A stretch of DNA of 32,084 nucleotides, from assembly GCA_021325115.1 (NCBI GenBank), contig JAJPHU010000169.1, forward strand, positions 1 through 32,084, given 5' to 3'. The notes under the pieces are model-generated. The model was given only the letters and a program-made list of their open reading frames with translations, was not told the origin of the DNA and did no database searches. This stretch comes from Planctomycetota bacterium. GTDB taxonomy: Bacteria; Planctomycetota; Planctomycetia; Gemmatales; Gemmataceae. Below are positions 23,411 through 30,857 of this stretch, piece after piece; the first letter of the stretch is position 1, and every line of letters begins with the position of its first letter. The position numbers were made by a program, and so were the translations under genes.

Positions 23411-25645
23411 ATGATTCGGCTCTTTGGATTGACCTTATTTCTCAGCTCGGCTTTGCTCTTTCTCGTGCAGCCCATGATCGGCCGGTTGATCTTGCCTCTG
23501 TTGGGCGGCACGCCCGCGGTCTGGAATACCTGCATGGTTTTTTTTCAGGCGGTCTTGCTCGGCGGTTATATCTACGCGCACGTATTGCCGTCCTGGCTCG
23601 GCGAGCGCTATCATGCCCTCCTCCATGTGATCTTCCTGCTACTTCCGCTGATCTGCTTGCCGATCGCTCTGCCTCGAGATTGGGCGCCTCCCGATGAGTC
23701 GTCACCGATCTTGCGGGTGCTGGGACTGCTGCTGGCCTCGATCGGCCTGCCGTTTTTCGCGGTGGCAACCAGTTCGCCTCTATTGCAACGCTGGCTGGCT
23801 AACTCGGCGCATCCTTCCGCAAGCGATCCCTATTATCTCTATACAGCCAGCAATCTAGGCAGCCTGGCTGCCTTGTTGGGCTATCCGCTGTTCGTTGAGC
23901 CGCTCTTGAGCTTGGCGGACCAGGGGTATCTGTGGATGTTCGGCTACATCGCATTTCTCTTGCTCACAGTCGGTTGTGCTATTTGGTTCTGGAGGACCGC
24001 CGCTGATCGACGAACCAGAAACGTCTGCAGCGGAACGAGCGGAGAGACGCCAGCCTCGCTATCTTTCGCGGATGCTTCCAGCTCATTGCCTCAGTTCGGC
24101 TGGAAGCGGCGGCTGCGCTGGCTGCTGTTGGCGTTCGTCCCCTCCAGTCTGATGCTCAGTGTCACTACCTATCTGACTACGGATATCGCGTCTATTCCTC
24201 TACTCTGGATGGGACCGCTTGCCTTGTATTTGTTTACCTTCGTCTTGGTCTTCGCGCGCAAAGAGTGGGTACCATATTGCTTGCTGACGCGCTGGATGCC
24301 GGTCGTTGTACTGGTTATCGTTCTCGTCTTGTTGTCCGAGGCGACCGAACCGATCGCCTTGCTCTTGGCCCTGCATTTGGTTGGCCTATTTTGGATCGGC
24401 CTTGTCTGCCATGCCACGCTGGCACGGGACCGACCGCCCACGGAGCGGCTGACAGAGTTCTACCTGTGGCTATCGATCGGCGGTATGCTCGGCGGTATGT
24501 TCAATGCCTTGTTGGCACCTTTGTTATTTTCGACTCCGGCCGAGTATCCCCTGGTACTGGTCCTCGCTTGTCTGTTGCGCCCGACCTCGGGGCAGCTGCT
24601 TCGCTTCCTCGATCTCACCCTGCCACTGGGGCTAGGAGTGTTGACACTCGTCCTCGTCTTGAGCGGGCCGAGGCTTTGTCTGGAACCGGGACCGAACAGT
24701 ATTGCCTGGATGTTTGCGGGGCCGCTGGTTGTTTGCTACACGTTTTCAGAACGGCCCGTGCGCTTTGCTCTGGGCATTGCCGCGATTCTACTGGCCGCAG
24801 CTGCCTACGATGGTGTATATGGACGGACGCTCTACCGTGCACGCAGCTTCTTTGGCGTGCATCGAGTGACCCTCGATCCGACCGGCTCATTTCGTTTGTT
24901 GGTGCATGGCGACACTATACATGGCCAGCAGAGTGTTGATCCTGCGCTGGCCCGCGAACCCCTGAGCTACTACTATCGTACCGGGCCCATCGGCCAGCTA
25001 TTCGAGGCGCTGCGAGGCGATGAACGCTTGCGCAAGGTCGGCGTGATCGGTCTGGGTACAGGAGCGTTGACTTGCTATGCCGAGCCGGGACAGAGTTGGA
25101 CGTTTTACGAGATTGATCCTGCCGTCGTGGCCATTGCCCGCGATTCGGGGCAGTTCACGTTCCTCACCGGCGGCCCCATCCAGCCGGCCCTTATCCTCGG
25201 CGATGCCCGACTGAAATTGGCGCAGAGCACGGAGCGCTACGGGGTGCTGGTCGTGGATGCTTTCAGCTCCGATGCCATTCCCATTCATTTGCTGACCCGC
25301 GAAGCCCTGCAAATTTACCGGGACCATTTGCGTGCGGATGGCCTCCTGGTCTTCAATATCTCCAGCCGCTATTTCGACCTGGAAGGCGTGCTGGCCGACC
25401 TGGCCAGCGATGCCGAGCCGCCGCTGCTCTGCCTGGCACAGAAAGACCTGGCAGTCGGAACCAGCGAGAAACAACGGGGCAAGGCTCCTTCGCACTGGGT
25501 CGTCCTGGCCCAGCGGCGCGAGGCGTTGGCGAAGCTCATGCAACGACGGACCTGGTATGAAGTGCGCGGCCGACCAGATCACGCTGTGTGGACCGATGAT
25601 TACTGCAACCTGCTCAGCATCCTAAAATGGGAGGATGAACACTGA
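23411..25645 (+). CDS. Polytopic membrane protein fused to a spermidine-synthase-like methyltransferase-fold domain
   Basis: A 744-residue fusion started at ATG 23411 (MIRLFGLTLFLSSALLFLVQP); the frame is open upstream but overlaps the divergent gene. About 14 hydrophobic segments fill residues 1-480, including VWNTCMVFFQAVLLGGYIYAHVL and YLYTASNLGSLAALLGYPLFVEP. The C-terminal domain has the nucleotide-binding-like VGVIGLGTGALTCYAE (about 541-556), FYEIDPAVV, a GDARLKLA segment and LVVDAFSSDAIPIHLLT (about 614), as in spermidine-synthase-fold proteins. True aminopropyl transferase residues cannot be confirmed, and no polyamine genes are nearby, so substrate is open. Such fusions are frequent in planctomycetes. 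Monocistronic, convergent with the ATP-grasp gene. Confidence 0.9.
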   Translation: MIRLFGLTLFLSSALLFLVQPMIGRLILPLLGGTPAVWNTCMVFFQAVLLGGYIYAHVLPSWLGERYHALLHVIFLLLPLICLPIALPRDWAPPDESSPILRVLGLLLASIGLPFFAVATSSPLLQRWLANSAHPSASDPYYLYTASNLGSLAALLGYPLFVEPLLSLADQGYLWMFGYIAFLLLTVGCAIWFWRTAADRRTRNVCSGTSGETPASLSFADASSSLPQFGWKRRLRWLLLAFVPSSLMLSVTTYLTTDIASIPLLWMGPLALYLFTFVLVFARKEWVPYCLLTRWMPVVVLVIVLVLLSEATEPIALLLALHLVGLFWIGLVCHATLARDRPPTERLTEFYLWLSIGGMLGGMFNALLAPLLFSTPAEYPLVLVLACLLRPTSGQLLRFLDLTLPLGLGVLTLVLVLSGPRLCLEPGPNSIAWMFAGPLVVCYTFSERPVRFALGIAAILLAAAAYDGVYGRTLYRARSFFGVHRVTLDPTGSFRLLVHGDTIHGQQSVDPALAREPLSYYYRTGPIGQLFEALRGDERLRKVGVIGLGTGALTCYAEPGQSWTFYEIDPAVVAIARDSGQFTFLTGGPIQPALILGDARLKLAQSTERYGVLVVDAFSSDAIPIHLLTREALQIYRDHLRADGLLVFNISSRYFDLEGVLADLASDAEPPLLCLAQKDLAVGTSEKQRGKAPSHWVVLAQRREALAKLMQRRTWYEVRGRPDHAVWTDDYCNLLSILKWEDEH

Positions 25646-25648
25646 GAA

Positions 25649-25730
25649 CTAGCGGACAAACCCTGTAGAGCAAACGGGCCGCTTGCTCATTTCCAGGCCA
25701 GCGGGCCGCTTGCTCAGTTTTGTCCGCTAG
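25649..25730. terminator. Inverted repeat with inner direct repeat between convergent genes
   Basis: CTAGCGGACAAA (25649-25660) and TTTGTCCGCTAG (25719-25730) are exactly complementary; between them CGGGCCGCTTGCTCA occurs twice (25675-25689, 25702-25716). The right arm contains the TAG stop of the ATP-grasp gene. The GCGGACAAA block also occurs after the DUF1501 stop (about 5889-5897). It is probably a shared terminator built from a dispersed repeat. Confidence 0.7.
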
Positions 25731-26698
25731 GCGCTCTTGCGCAGCGGTTCTTGCACGCGTGGCGCCTTGCGGAGGCGCTCCAAAGACATCGGCCGTGCCG
25801 GTTGATCCAGCAGGGCATCGATGGCCTGCAAGCGCGGCAGCAAACCACGCCCATTAGCGATCTGAATTGCCAACCCCGGCCGAGCGTTCGCTTCCAACAA
25901 CATCGGCCCGGCCTCCGCGTCCACAACGATATCGACGCCGAGATAGCCCAATCCCACGGCCCGCGCCACGCGCCGCGCCATGTCCAGCACCTCGCACCAG
26001 TACGGCACCCGCAGGCCGACAACCGGACTGCCTGTATCGGGATGATGCTCAATGAAGCGATGGCGCTGCACCGCATGATGGGTGATGCCGCTGTCGAGAT
26101 CGATACCGGTACCGATGCCGCCCTGGTGCAGATTGGCCCGGCCGCCCGAGGCTTGGGTCGGTAGACGCAGCATGGCCATCGCCGGTTCATTGCGATAGAG
26201 GATAACACGCACGTCGGGAATGCCCTTGTACGTGATCGACTCGAACACGGGATGGAGATGAACACGCTGTTGCACGATGGCCGTGTCCGGTTGGCCACCC
26301 AGCGAGTACATACCCGACAAGATATCGGAAAAATGTTGGCGCAGCGCATCAGGCCGTATCTTGGTGCCATTGTGGCGAATATAATCCTTGCCGTCGCGGC
26401 CCATGATGACCAGAACGCCGCGGCCGGCAGAGCCGCGATTGGGTTTGACGACAAAATCGCTACGCTCGCCGAGCAGATGCGGCAAACGACGCAGCATCGA
26501 ATAAGACGACACTTCCACGTACACTTGCGGCGTCGGCACGCCCATCCGCTGGCACAACCGGGCCATACGCAGCTTGTCATCGACAAGCGGGAAACGCGAA
26601 CGCGGATTGTGATCAAGGATGTAAGCAGCATTGCGGCGATTCATGCCCAGAATGCCCAATTCCCGCAACCGCCGCGTCGCTTTGAATAACCCAAACAT
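25727..26698 (-). CDS. ATP-grasp alpha-L-glutamate ligase-related protein (RimK-related)
   Basis: A 323-residue ATP-grasp enzyme of the RimK-related ligase group, which join an amino acid, typically glutamate, to a carboxylate. GGAGG lies 6 bases before the ATG. The nucleotide-binding strand-loop is VVKPNRGSAGRGV (83-95, Lys85), the central loop NLHQGGIGTGID (189-200), and the metal ligands are in VDIVVDAE and LLEANARPGL (Asp256, Glu269, Asn271). All key residues are present, so it is likely active. It lies directly downstream of the inactive transglutaminase-7TM gene, a pairing known from comparative genomics of amidoligases and thought to modify peptides. The 165-base gap contains a long inverted repeat. 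Confidence 0.92.
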   Translation of the reverse strand: MFGLFKATRRLRELGILGMNRRNAAYILDHNPRSRFPLVDDKLRMARLCQRMGVPTPQVYVEVSSYSMLRRLPHLLGERSDFVVKPNRGSAGRGVLVIMGRDGKDYIRHNGTKIRPDALRQHFSDILSGMYSLGGQPDTAIVQQRVHLHPVFESITYKGIPDVRVILYRNEPAMAMLRLPTQASGGRANLHQGGIGTGIDLDSGITHHAVQRHRFIEHHPDTGSPVVGLRVPYWCEVLDMARRVARAVGLGYLGVDIVVDAEAGPMLLEANARPGLAIQIANGRGLLPRLQAIDALLDQPARPMSLERLRKAPRVQEPLRKSA

Positions 26699-26715
26699 GC
26701 CTTGCCTCCAAAGAA

Positions 26716-26858
26716 GAGCTAACCACAGAGTGCCAGAGAACTCAGAGAAAATACCGAGGCAACAAAAGAAAAAAGATCGATGATGTCCTGTAGGATCTAT
26801 TTAATTTTGTTCTCTTTGCATTTTCGCTGGGTTCTCTGACACTCTGTGGTTAGCGCTC
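26716..26858. repeat. Long-range inverted repeat, AACCACAGAGTG type
   Basis: Arms of roughly 37 bases at 26716-26752 and 26821-26858 share CTAACCACAGAGTG, CAGAGAAC and CAG(A/C)GAAAAT blocks with few differences, enclosing a 68-base AT-rich centre. Motifs of the form AACCACAGAG are common dispersed elements in planctomycetes and other phyla (from memory). It fills the gap between the transglutaminase-7TM and ATP-grasp genes and might attenuate the ligase. Confidence 0.75.
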
Positions 26859-26863
26859 TTTTT

Positions 26864-28495
26864 TCATAGCTCACTATCGATGACCCAGTGGTGTTGTTCT
26901 GGCGGCTGTTTGAGGAACTCGCGGAAGCGCAGCAGCTCCATCAGTCGGTAGCCCGTGTAACGGCCGATGAGCAGCTGCGCCGCCATAATCAGGCCGAGCG
27001 TTTCGGGGAAGCGGAGCATGTGCTGCACCAGCTTCGTGGAGCTGAGCACCAGCGCGATGATCGTCGCAATCAGCATCGTTTGAAACAGGGTGCGGAATGA
27101 TGCAATCGTGCTATCTTCCATCTCCAAAGTCCAAAAGCGTTCCACCATGCCGCATAAAATAATCATGGGAAACAGCGAGATGTAGCGCGTCGTGGGAGCG
27201 CCATAGACGTTGGCGGCCACCACCGCGGCGATGAGGACGCTCATGATGAGCGTCAACATGGTGGCCACGCGCGGCACTTGCAGCAGGTGATAGCGGTCGA
27301 GAATGCGACGCATCAACCAACCGATCAGCAGAATGGTCACGAACACGAAAATACCCGGCAGGCTGTGCAAATCGTGAAAAGCCAAGCCGATCAGCGCCGG
27401 CGCAAAGGTTCCGAAGCTGCTCAGGCCGATCACATTGCGAAAGATGCAGATAAGGAGCGCCGCGATGGGCAACAGTAGCAGAATTTCGACGAGACGGCGC
27501 TCGGCGGGCGGCAAGGCAAGTAGCGACAGATGGAGAAACATACGCTTAAGCGGTGAAAGTTCGGCCGCGTTGACATCGACCGCAGGCAGGCGCTCGACCA
27601 GAAAAGCGAAGTCGAGGTCTTTGACGTGCCGGCCGCGCACCAGCGGTTTCTCACCGAAGCCGAAGATGAGATAGGTCGAAGGGACATGGCCGAAATGCTG
27701 ATAAAACGGGCACATCGGCAGCCAGTGGCCGTAAGCAGACAGCCAAGCCTCGACCCAGTAATGCTGCGGCTGCTCGGCTCCGTTGGCCAATACCAAGCCG
27801 GTCACCAGACGAGCCGGAATGCCGCGATTGCGCAAAAGCGCCAGGAGCAAGCGGCTCTGGGCCAGACGATCGCCGCGCCGATTCCGCAAGCACTCAACGG
27901 CTGTGGCGGAAGGGCCATCCACGGGATCGTTCTTGATGTCCTTGGCAACGAAGCGATACAGCGCCTCAACAAGGTCGTGTTGGTTCTCCAGATCAGCAGT
28001 CAGACGGCGTGCGACTGCGGAGATTTCGGCGTCGTTGACGGCAGCGCCGCCTTCGTTGCCGAGGTATTCCCCCGGACGCGGAGCAGCATAAAGTCCGCTG
28101 ACCGTGTGATTCATTAAGGCGCTGGGACGCTGGATCTCGACGGAGACGTGATATTCGCAGCGAGCGCGAAACGGCCCATCCGTTGCGCCGCCCCGCTGCG
28201 ACCAGAGAACCACGCGCCGCTCTGGATGTTTCGCTTCCGGCGCTTTATGAAACAATTGCTCACTCTTATATATTTCATTGTCCACTTTCTGCCGGTCGAG
28301 GTCGAGCGGAATAGCAGTGGCGATACGAGCATTGCCCAGACTGATGCCGCGCACCGCCACCGTCACTTTCCAGGCACCCGCACCGGGCGGCCGATACAAC
28401 GCTTCGCCCATCACCTGGTAACGCAATATCATGAGCGCGAGGGACACCAGCGCCAATCCCGCGGCCGTCAGTACACACAGCGTCGTTCGTGACAT
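26864..28495 (-). CDS. Inactive transglutaminase fused to seven TM helices (UUP1-like family)
   Basis: A 543-residue membrane protein started at ATG 28493-28495 (MSRTTLCVLTAAG), with GAGAGG 7 bases upstream; a longer ORF start at 28534 is less likely. An N-terminal TM (about 7-24) is followed by an outer domain of about 300 residues with the transglutaminase scaffold: DPVDGPSATAVECLRNRRGDRLAQSRLLLALLRNRGIPARLVTGL. The catalytic Cys that normally follows GD is Arg210, so the domain is inactive, as known for this family; H245YWVEAW remains. The last 200 residues contain seven TM helices. The family is usually paired with the RimK-related ligase, as here, and probably presents peptide substrates at the membrane. 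Confidence 0.92.
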   Translation of the reverse strand: MSRTTLCVLTAAGLALVSLALMILRYQVMGEALYRPPGAGAWKVTVAVRGISLGNARIATAIPLDLDRQKVDNEIYKSEQLFHKAPEAKHPERRVVLWSQRGGATDGPFRARCEYHVSVEIQRPSALMNHTVSGLYAAPRPGEYLGNEGGAAVNDAEISAVARRLTADLENQHDLVEALYRFVAKDIKNDPVDGPSATAVECLRNRRGDRLAQSRLLLALLRNRGIPARLVTGLVLANGAEQPQHYWVEAWLSAYGHWLPMCPFYQHFGHVPSTYLIFGFGEKPLVRGRHVKDLDFAFLVERLPAVDVNAAELSPLKRMFLHLSLLALPPAERRLVEILLLLPIAALLICIFRNVIGLSSFGTFAPALIGLAFHDLHSLPGIFVFVTILLIGWLMRRILDRYHLLQVPRVATMLTLIMSVLIAAVVAANVYGAPTTRYISLFPMIILCGMVERFWTLEMEDSTIASFRTLFQTMLIATIIALVLSSTKLVQHMLRFPETLGLIMAAQLLIGRYTGYRLMELLRFREFLKQPPEQHHWVIDSEL

Positions 28496-28520
28496 CTGTT
28501 TGCCTCTCTTCCCTTGCGGC

Positions 28521-28577
28521 TGACAAGGTAACAAGGTGAAAAAGGGGGTCTATTCTTCTCACCTTGTCCTCTTGTCA
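28521..28577. repeat. Inverted repeat TGACAAGGnnACAAGG type at the protease 3' end
   Basis: Arms 28521-28539 and 28559-28577 (TGACAAG...ACAAGGTGA) match at 16 of 19 positions around a 19-base loop. The right arm encodes the final residues DKRTR and stop of the C25-like protease. It may separate the protease transcript from the downstream transglutaminase-7TM gene, or just form an intra-operon hairpin. Confidence 0.65.
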
Positions 28578-30610
28578 TTTGCGCGAGCCTCAACTGTCTC
28601 CCAATGGATGTGAAAACGCATTTCTTCTGTGTCTTGAGGGCGCGGCGTGACAAGCAGATAACCACAGCGCCGCCGTCTGTCCCAGCAGAAGACCCAACGG
28701 TTCGATGGCAGCCGGCTGCTGAGGTGAGGCGTCCGTCCCGGGCGGGCGCGCGGCAGATGCACCTCGGCAAACACGAATGGCACCAGAGGACGGCGCTCGT
28801 CGATCTTCTCCTTTTTTACCAGGCCAGCGGCACGGCCGTTGGGCAGCAATTCGGTGCGATATTTGTCCGTCTGCACTGTGGTCTTGGCTTTATCAGGCAG
28901 GGAAAGGATGATGGTGTTGCCCTGGACCTCATGACGGACAAATGGCACACAGCAGTCCTCGTTGTCCGGGCGTGGGGGCAACGGCAATCTCAGTGTCGGA
29001 TCGCCCCATAAGGTGAAGGCCCAGGCCGAGCGAATATTGGCCCCGGTGCGCGTCGCATTTTTGCCGAGTCGTTTGTCCTTGAGCAGCGCGTAGACCAGGA
29101 GAAAATTCTTGGCCTGGCGCAAGGCAGCGCCGACCGGCTGATGCTCGTACAGCACCGCGTTGAAGAAAGCCAACGAGCAAGCGCCGCCAGAACCGGAATA
29201 AGTGCGTGTCGAGGACCCAAGCACGGCGAAGGCGCCGCGGTTCAAGAGCGAGCCAACACGCGGCTCCGTCAACGACAGGCAACTCTGCAAGAATACGAAC
29301 ACCGGCGGCACAGCGTCGTTCCAGGTCGGAAACTCATAATCATTCATAAGCGTGCCGGAATGGCCTTCCCACAGAAAAAGATTGTGCTGCGGCATCTGCT
29401 TGCGGATCTCATCACGGTTGACCTGGTTGCCGATCCGTGTGGTGGTCTCAACGCCGGCCTGGCGCAAGGATTCGATGGTGTTGCGCGAGAAAGTTTCCAG
29501 CAAGCTGAGACTGCCGCCGGAATTGCTTGCCACCAGCGCCTTGAGCGGCTGGCGCGATTCCAGAAGCATTTGTTGCCGCGCCAGCATTAACGGCACCACG
29601 GCGCGGTCTGCATGGAATAAGCGACCGGCGGCGTAGGTGAACGGTTGGTTGCCGTCAGGCGTCAACGGCTCCATCTCAATCTGCTGGTCCTTGTCGCCGG
29701 GGATGGGATTGGGCCGACGCCAGACTGGAATGGCCTTTAAATTGGCCAAAAACAACAAAGCATCGATGTGACGCAGCGCCTCGCGTCTTTGGGCGCGCTC
29801 CATGACTTCGGTCACGTTGGTTCCCTCCGCATTGGTCAAGAACAGAGCGGCATTGCGTCGAGGAGCGATCCAGGGCGCCAGCGCCGACATACCGCCCCTC
29901 TCTCCCTGCGTGTCGGCCGGGTTAGCGAAAACCCCATTCTCGATGCGTCCCTTGCCAAGTAGTTGCTTCTGATACGCCGCGGCCACGGCGCTTTCGCCGT
30001 CGAGCTTGAGGATTTCGATACCGGGGAACAGCTCGGCTAACTTCTCTGCTTTGCCAACCAGATGAACACGACGTGTGTGCCATTCGCCGACTTTCCGAAC
30101 CAGTCGCGCCGTTTCGCTGTCCCGGCCATGCAACACGTACAAAGGCGCACGCAAAGCGGCGGCCAGACAGGCGGCTTGAAGCAAGGTGCCACGCGGATGG
30201 ACGGGACAAACCACCACATCTTCAGCGCGCTTAAAAAGCGATCGCCACAGAGTCACCGGTTGTCCGCGCATCCTTATTAAGGGCGCAGACGCCTTAATAT
30301 CCAGACGGCGTTCCAGGTCAGCGAGGCTGTCCACATCGCCACCGAGAGGGACGACCTGATCCGGCTTGTAGGCAGCCAGAAACGCCTTCAGATACGGCGC
30401 GGCTGGGGCGGAATCGAGCAACAAAATACTGTCTGGCCGCCAAGCCGCCAGCGCCGAGCCAAGTACGATCAGTTGCTCATCCGGCAGATCCCGAGCGAGA
30501 TAGACGATGCGTTCGCTCGATATCGGTCCTGCCGGCGCGCCCGAAACAACTCGGGCCAGCATCAAAACAACGACGCCAGAACACATGAGCATCCGTGCAA
30601 CCAAAGGCAT
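28559..30610 (-). CDS. Secreted C25/caspase-like cysteine peptidase homologue
   Basis: A 683-residue product from ATG 30608-30610, preceded by GAGGAAC; the signal peptide is MPLVARMLMCSGVVVLMLARVVSGAPA. The N-terminal 230 residues are alpha/beta (VYLARDLPDEQLIVLGSALAAWRPDSILLLD ... YKPDQVVPLGG) and faintly recall a cell-wall-binding fold. The protease-like domain has the caspase/gingipain dyad: LFLWEGHSGT with His417, and VFLQSCLSL with Cys444, followed by GAFAVLGSSTRTYSGSGG and the C25-style SAWAFTLWGDPTLRLPLP (528-545). A beta-type C-terminal domain follows. It should be active outside the cytoplasm. It is the first gene of a leftward series with the transglutaminase-7TM protein (63-base gap) and the ligase. 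Confidence 0.82.
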   Translation of the reverse strand: MPLVARMLMCSGVVVLMLARVVSGAPAGPISSERIVYLARDLPDEQLIVLGSALAAWRPDSILLLDSAPAAPYLKAFLAAYKPDQVVPLGGDVDSLADLERRLDIKASAPLIRMRGQPVTLWRSLFKRAEDVVVCPVHPRGTLLQAACLAAALRAPLYVLHGRDSETARLVRKVGEWHTRRVHLVGKAEKLAELFPGIEILKLDGESAVAAAYQKQLLGKGRIENGVFANPADTQGERGGMSALAPWIAPRRNAALFLTNAEGTNVTEVMERAQRREALRHIDALLFLANLKAIPVWRRPNPIPGDKDQQIEMEPLTPDGNQPFTYAAGRLFHADRAVVPLMLARQQMLLESRQPLKALVASNSGGSLSLLETFSRNTIESLRQAGVETTTRIGNQVNRDEIRKQMPQHNLFLWEGHSGTLMNDYEFPTWNDAVPPVFVFLQSCLSLTEPRVGSLLNRGAFAVLGSSTRTYSGSGGACSLAFFNAVLYEHQPVGAALRQAKNFLLVYALLKDKRLGKNATRTGANIRSAWAFTLWGDPTLRLPLPPRPDNEDCCVPFVRHEVQGNTIILSLPDKAKTTVQTDKYRTELLPNGRAAGLVKKEKIDERRPLVPFVFAEVHLPRARPGRTPHLSSRLPSNRWVFCWDRRRRCGYLLVTPRPQDTEEMRFHIHWETVEARANDKRTR

Positions 30611-30789
30611 CGATCGGTTCCTCGTACCAAGGACGGTTAAGGTTATTGCGTGGGAGCCGCCGCGGCCAGATAGGGGACGCTGCCCGGCTGAGGTGCTTTC
30701 AAGCACGGCAACTATCTTGCAATAGACTTGGCAAAAAAGCCAGAGCAATGCCCTGCCGCGGGCAAACTGGCGAAGATAGGTGAAACAAG

Positions 30790-30832
30790 CCGGGAACGTA
30801 AGCGCTGGATAATCCGGCGCTCACGTTTCCGG
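30790..30832. terminator. Inverted repeat before the C25-like gene
   Basis: Arms CCGGGAACGTAAGCGC (30790-30805) and GCGCTCACGTTTCCGG (30817-30832) pair with two mismatches around an 11-base loop. It lies 25 bases after the stop of the leftward gene at 30858 and so probably ends it. The outer CGAGCCGGAA part matches the repeat after efp (7698-7749). I see no gene in 30611-30857 apart from this element and the protease leader. Confidence 0.6.
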
Positions 30833-30857
30833 CTCGTTGGGTTGTGTGCGCTCCTTT

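Noticed and set aside
25649-25730. CRISPR-like array from repeated CGGGCCGCTTGCTCA
   Set aside because: Only two direct copies 12 bases apart inside a larger inverted repeat; no spacer-sized intervals and no cas genes.
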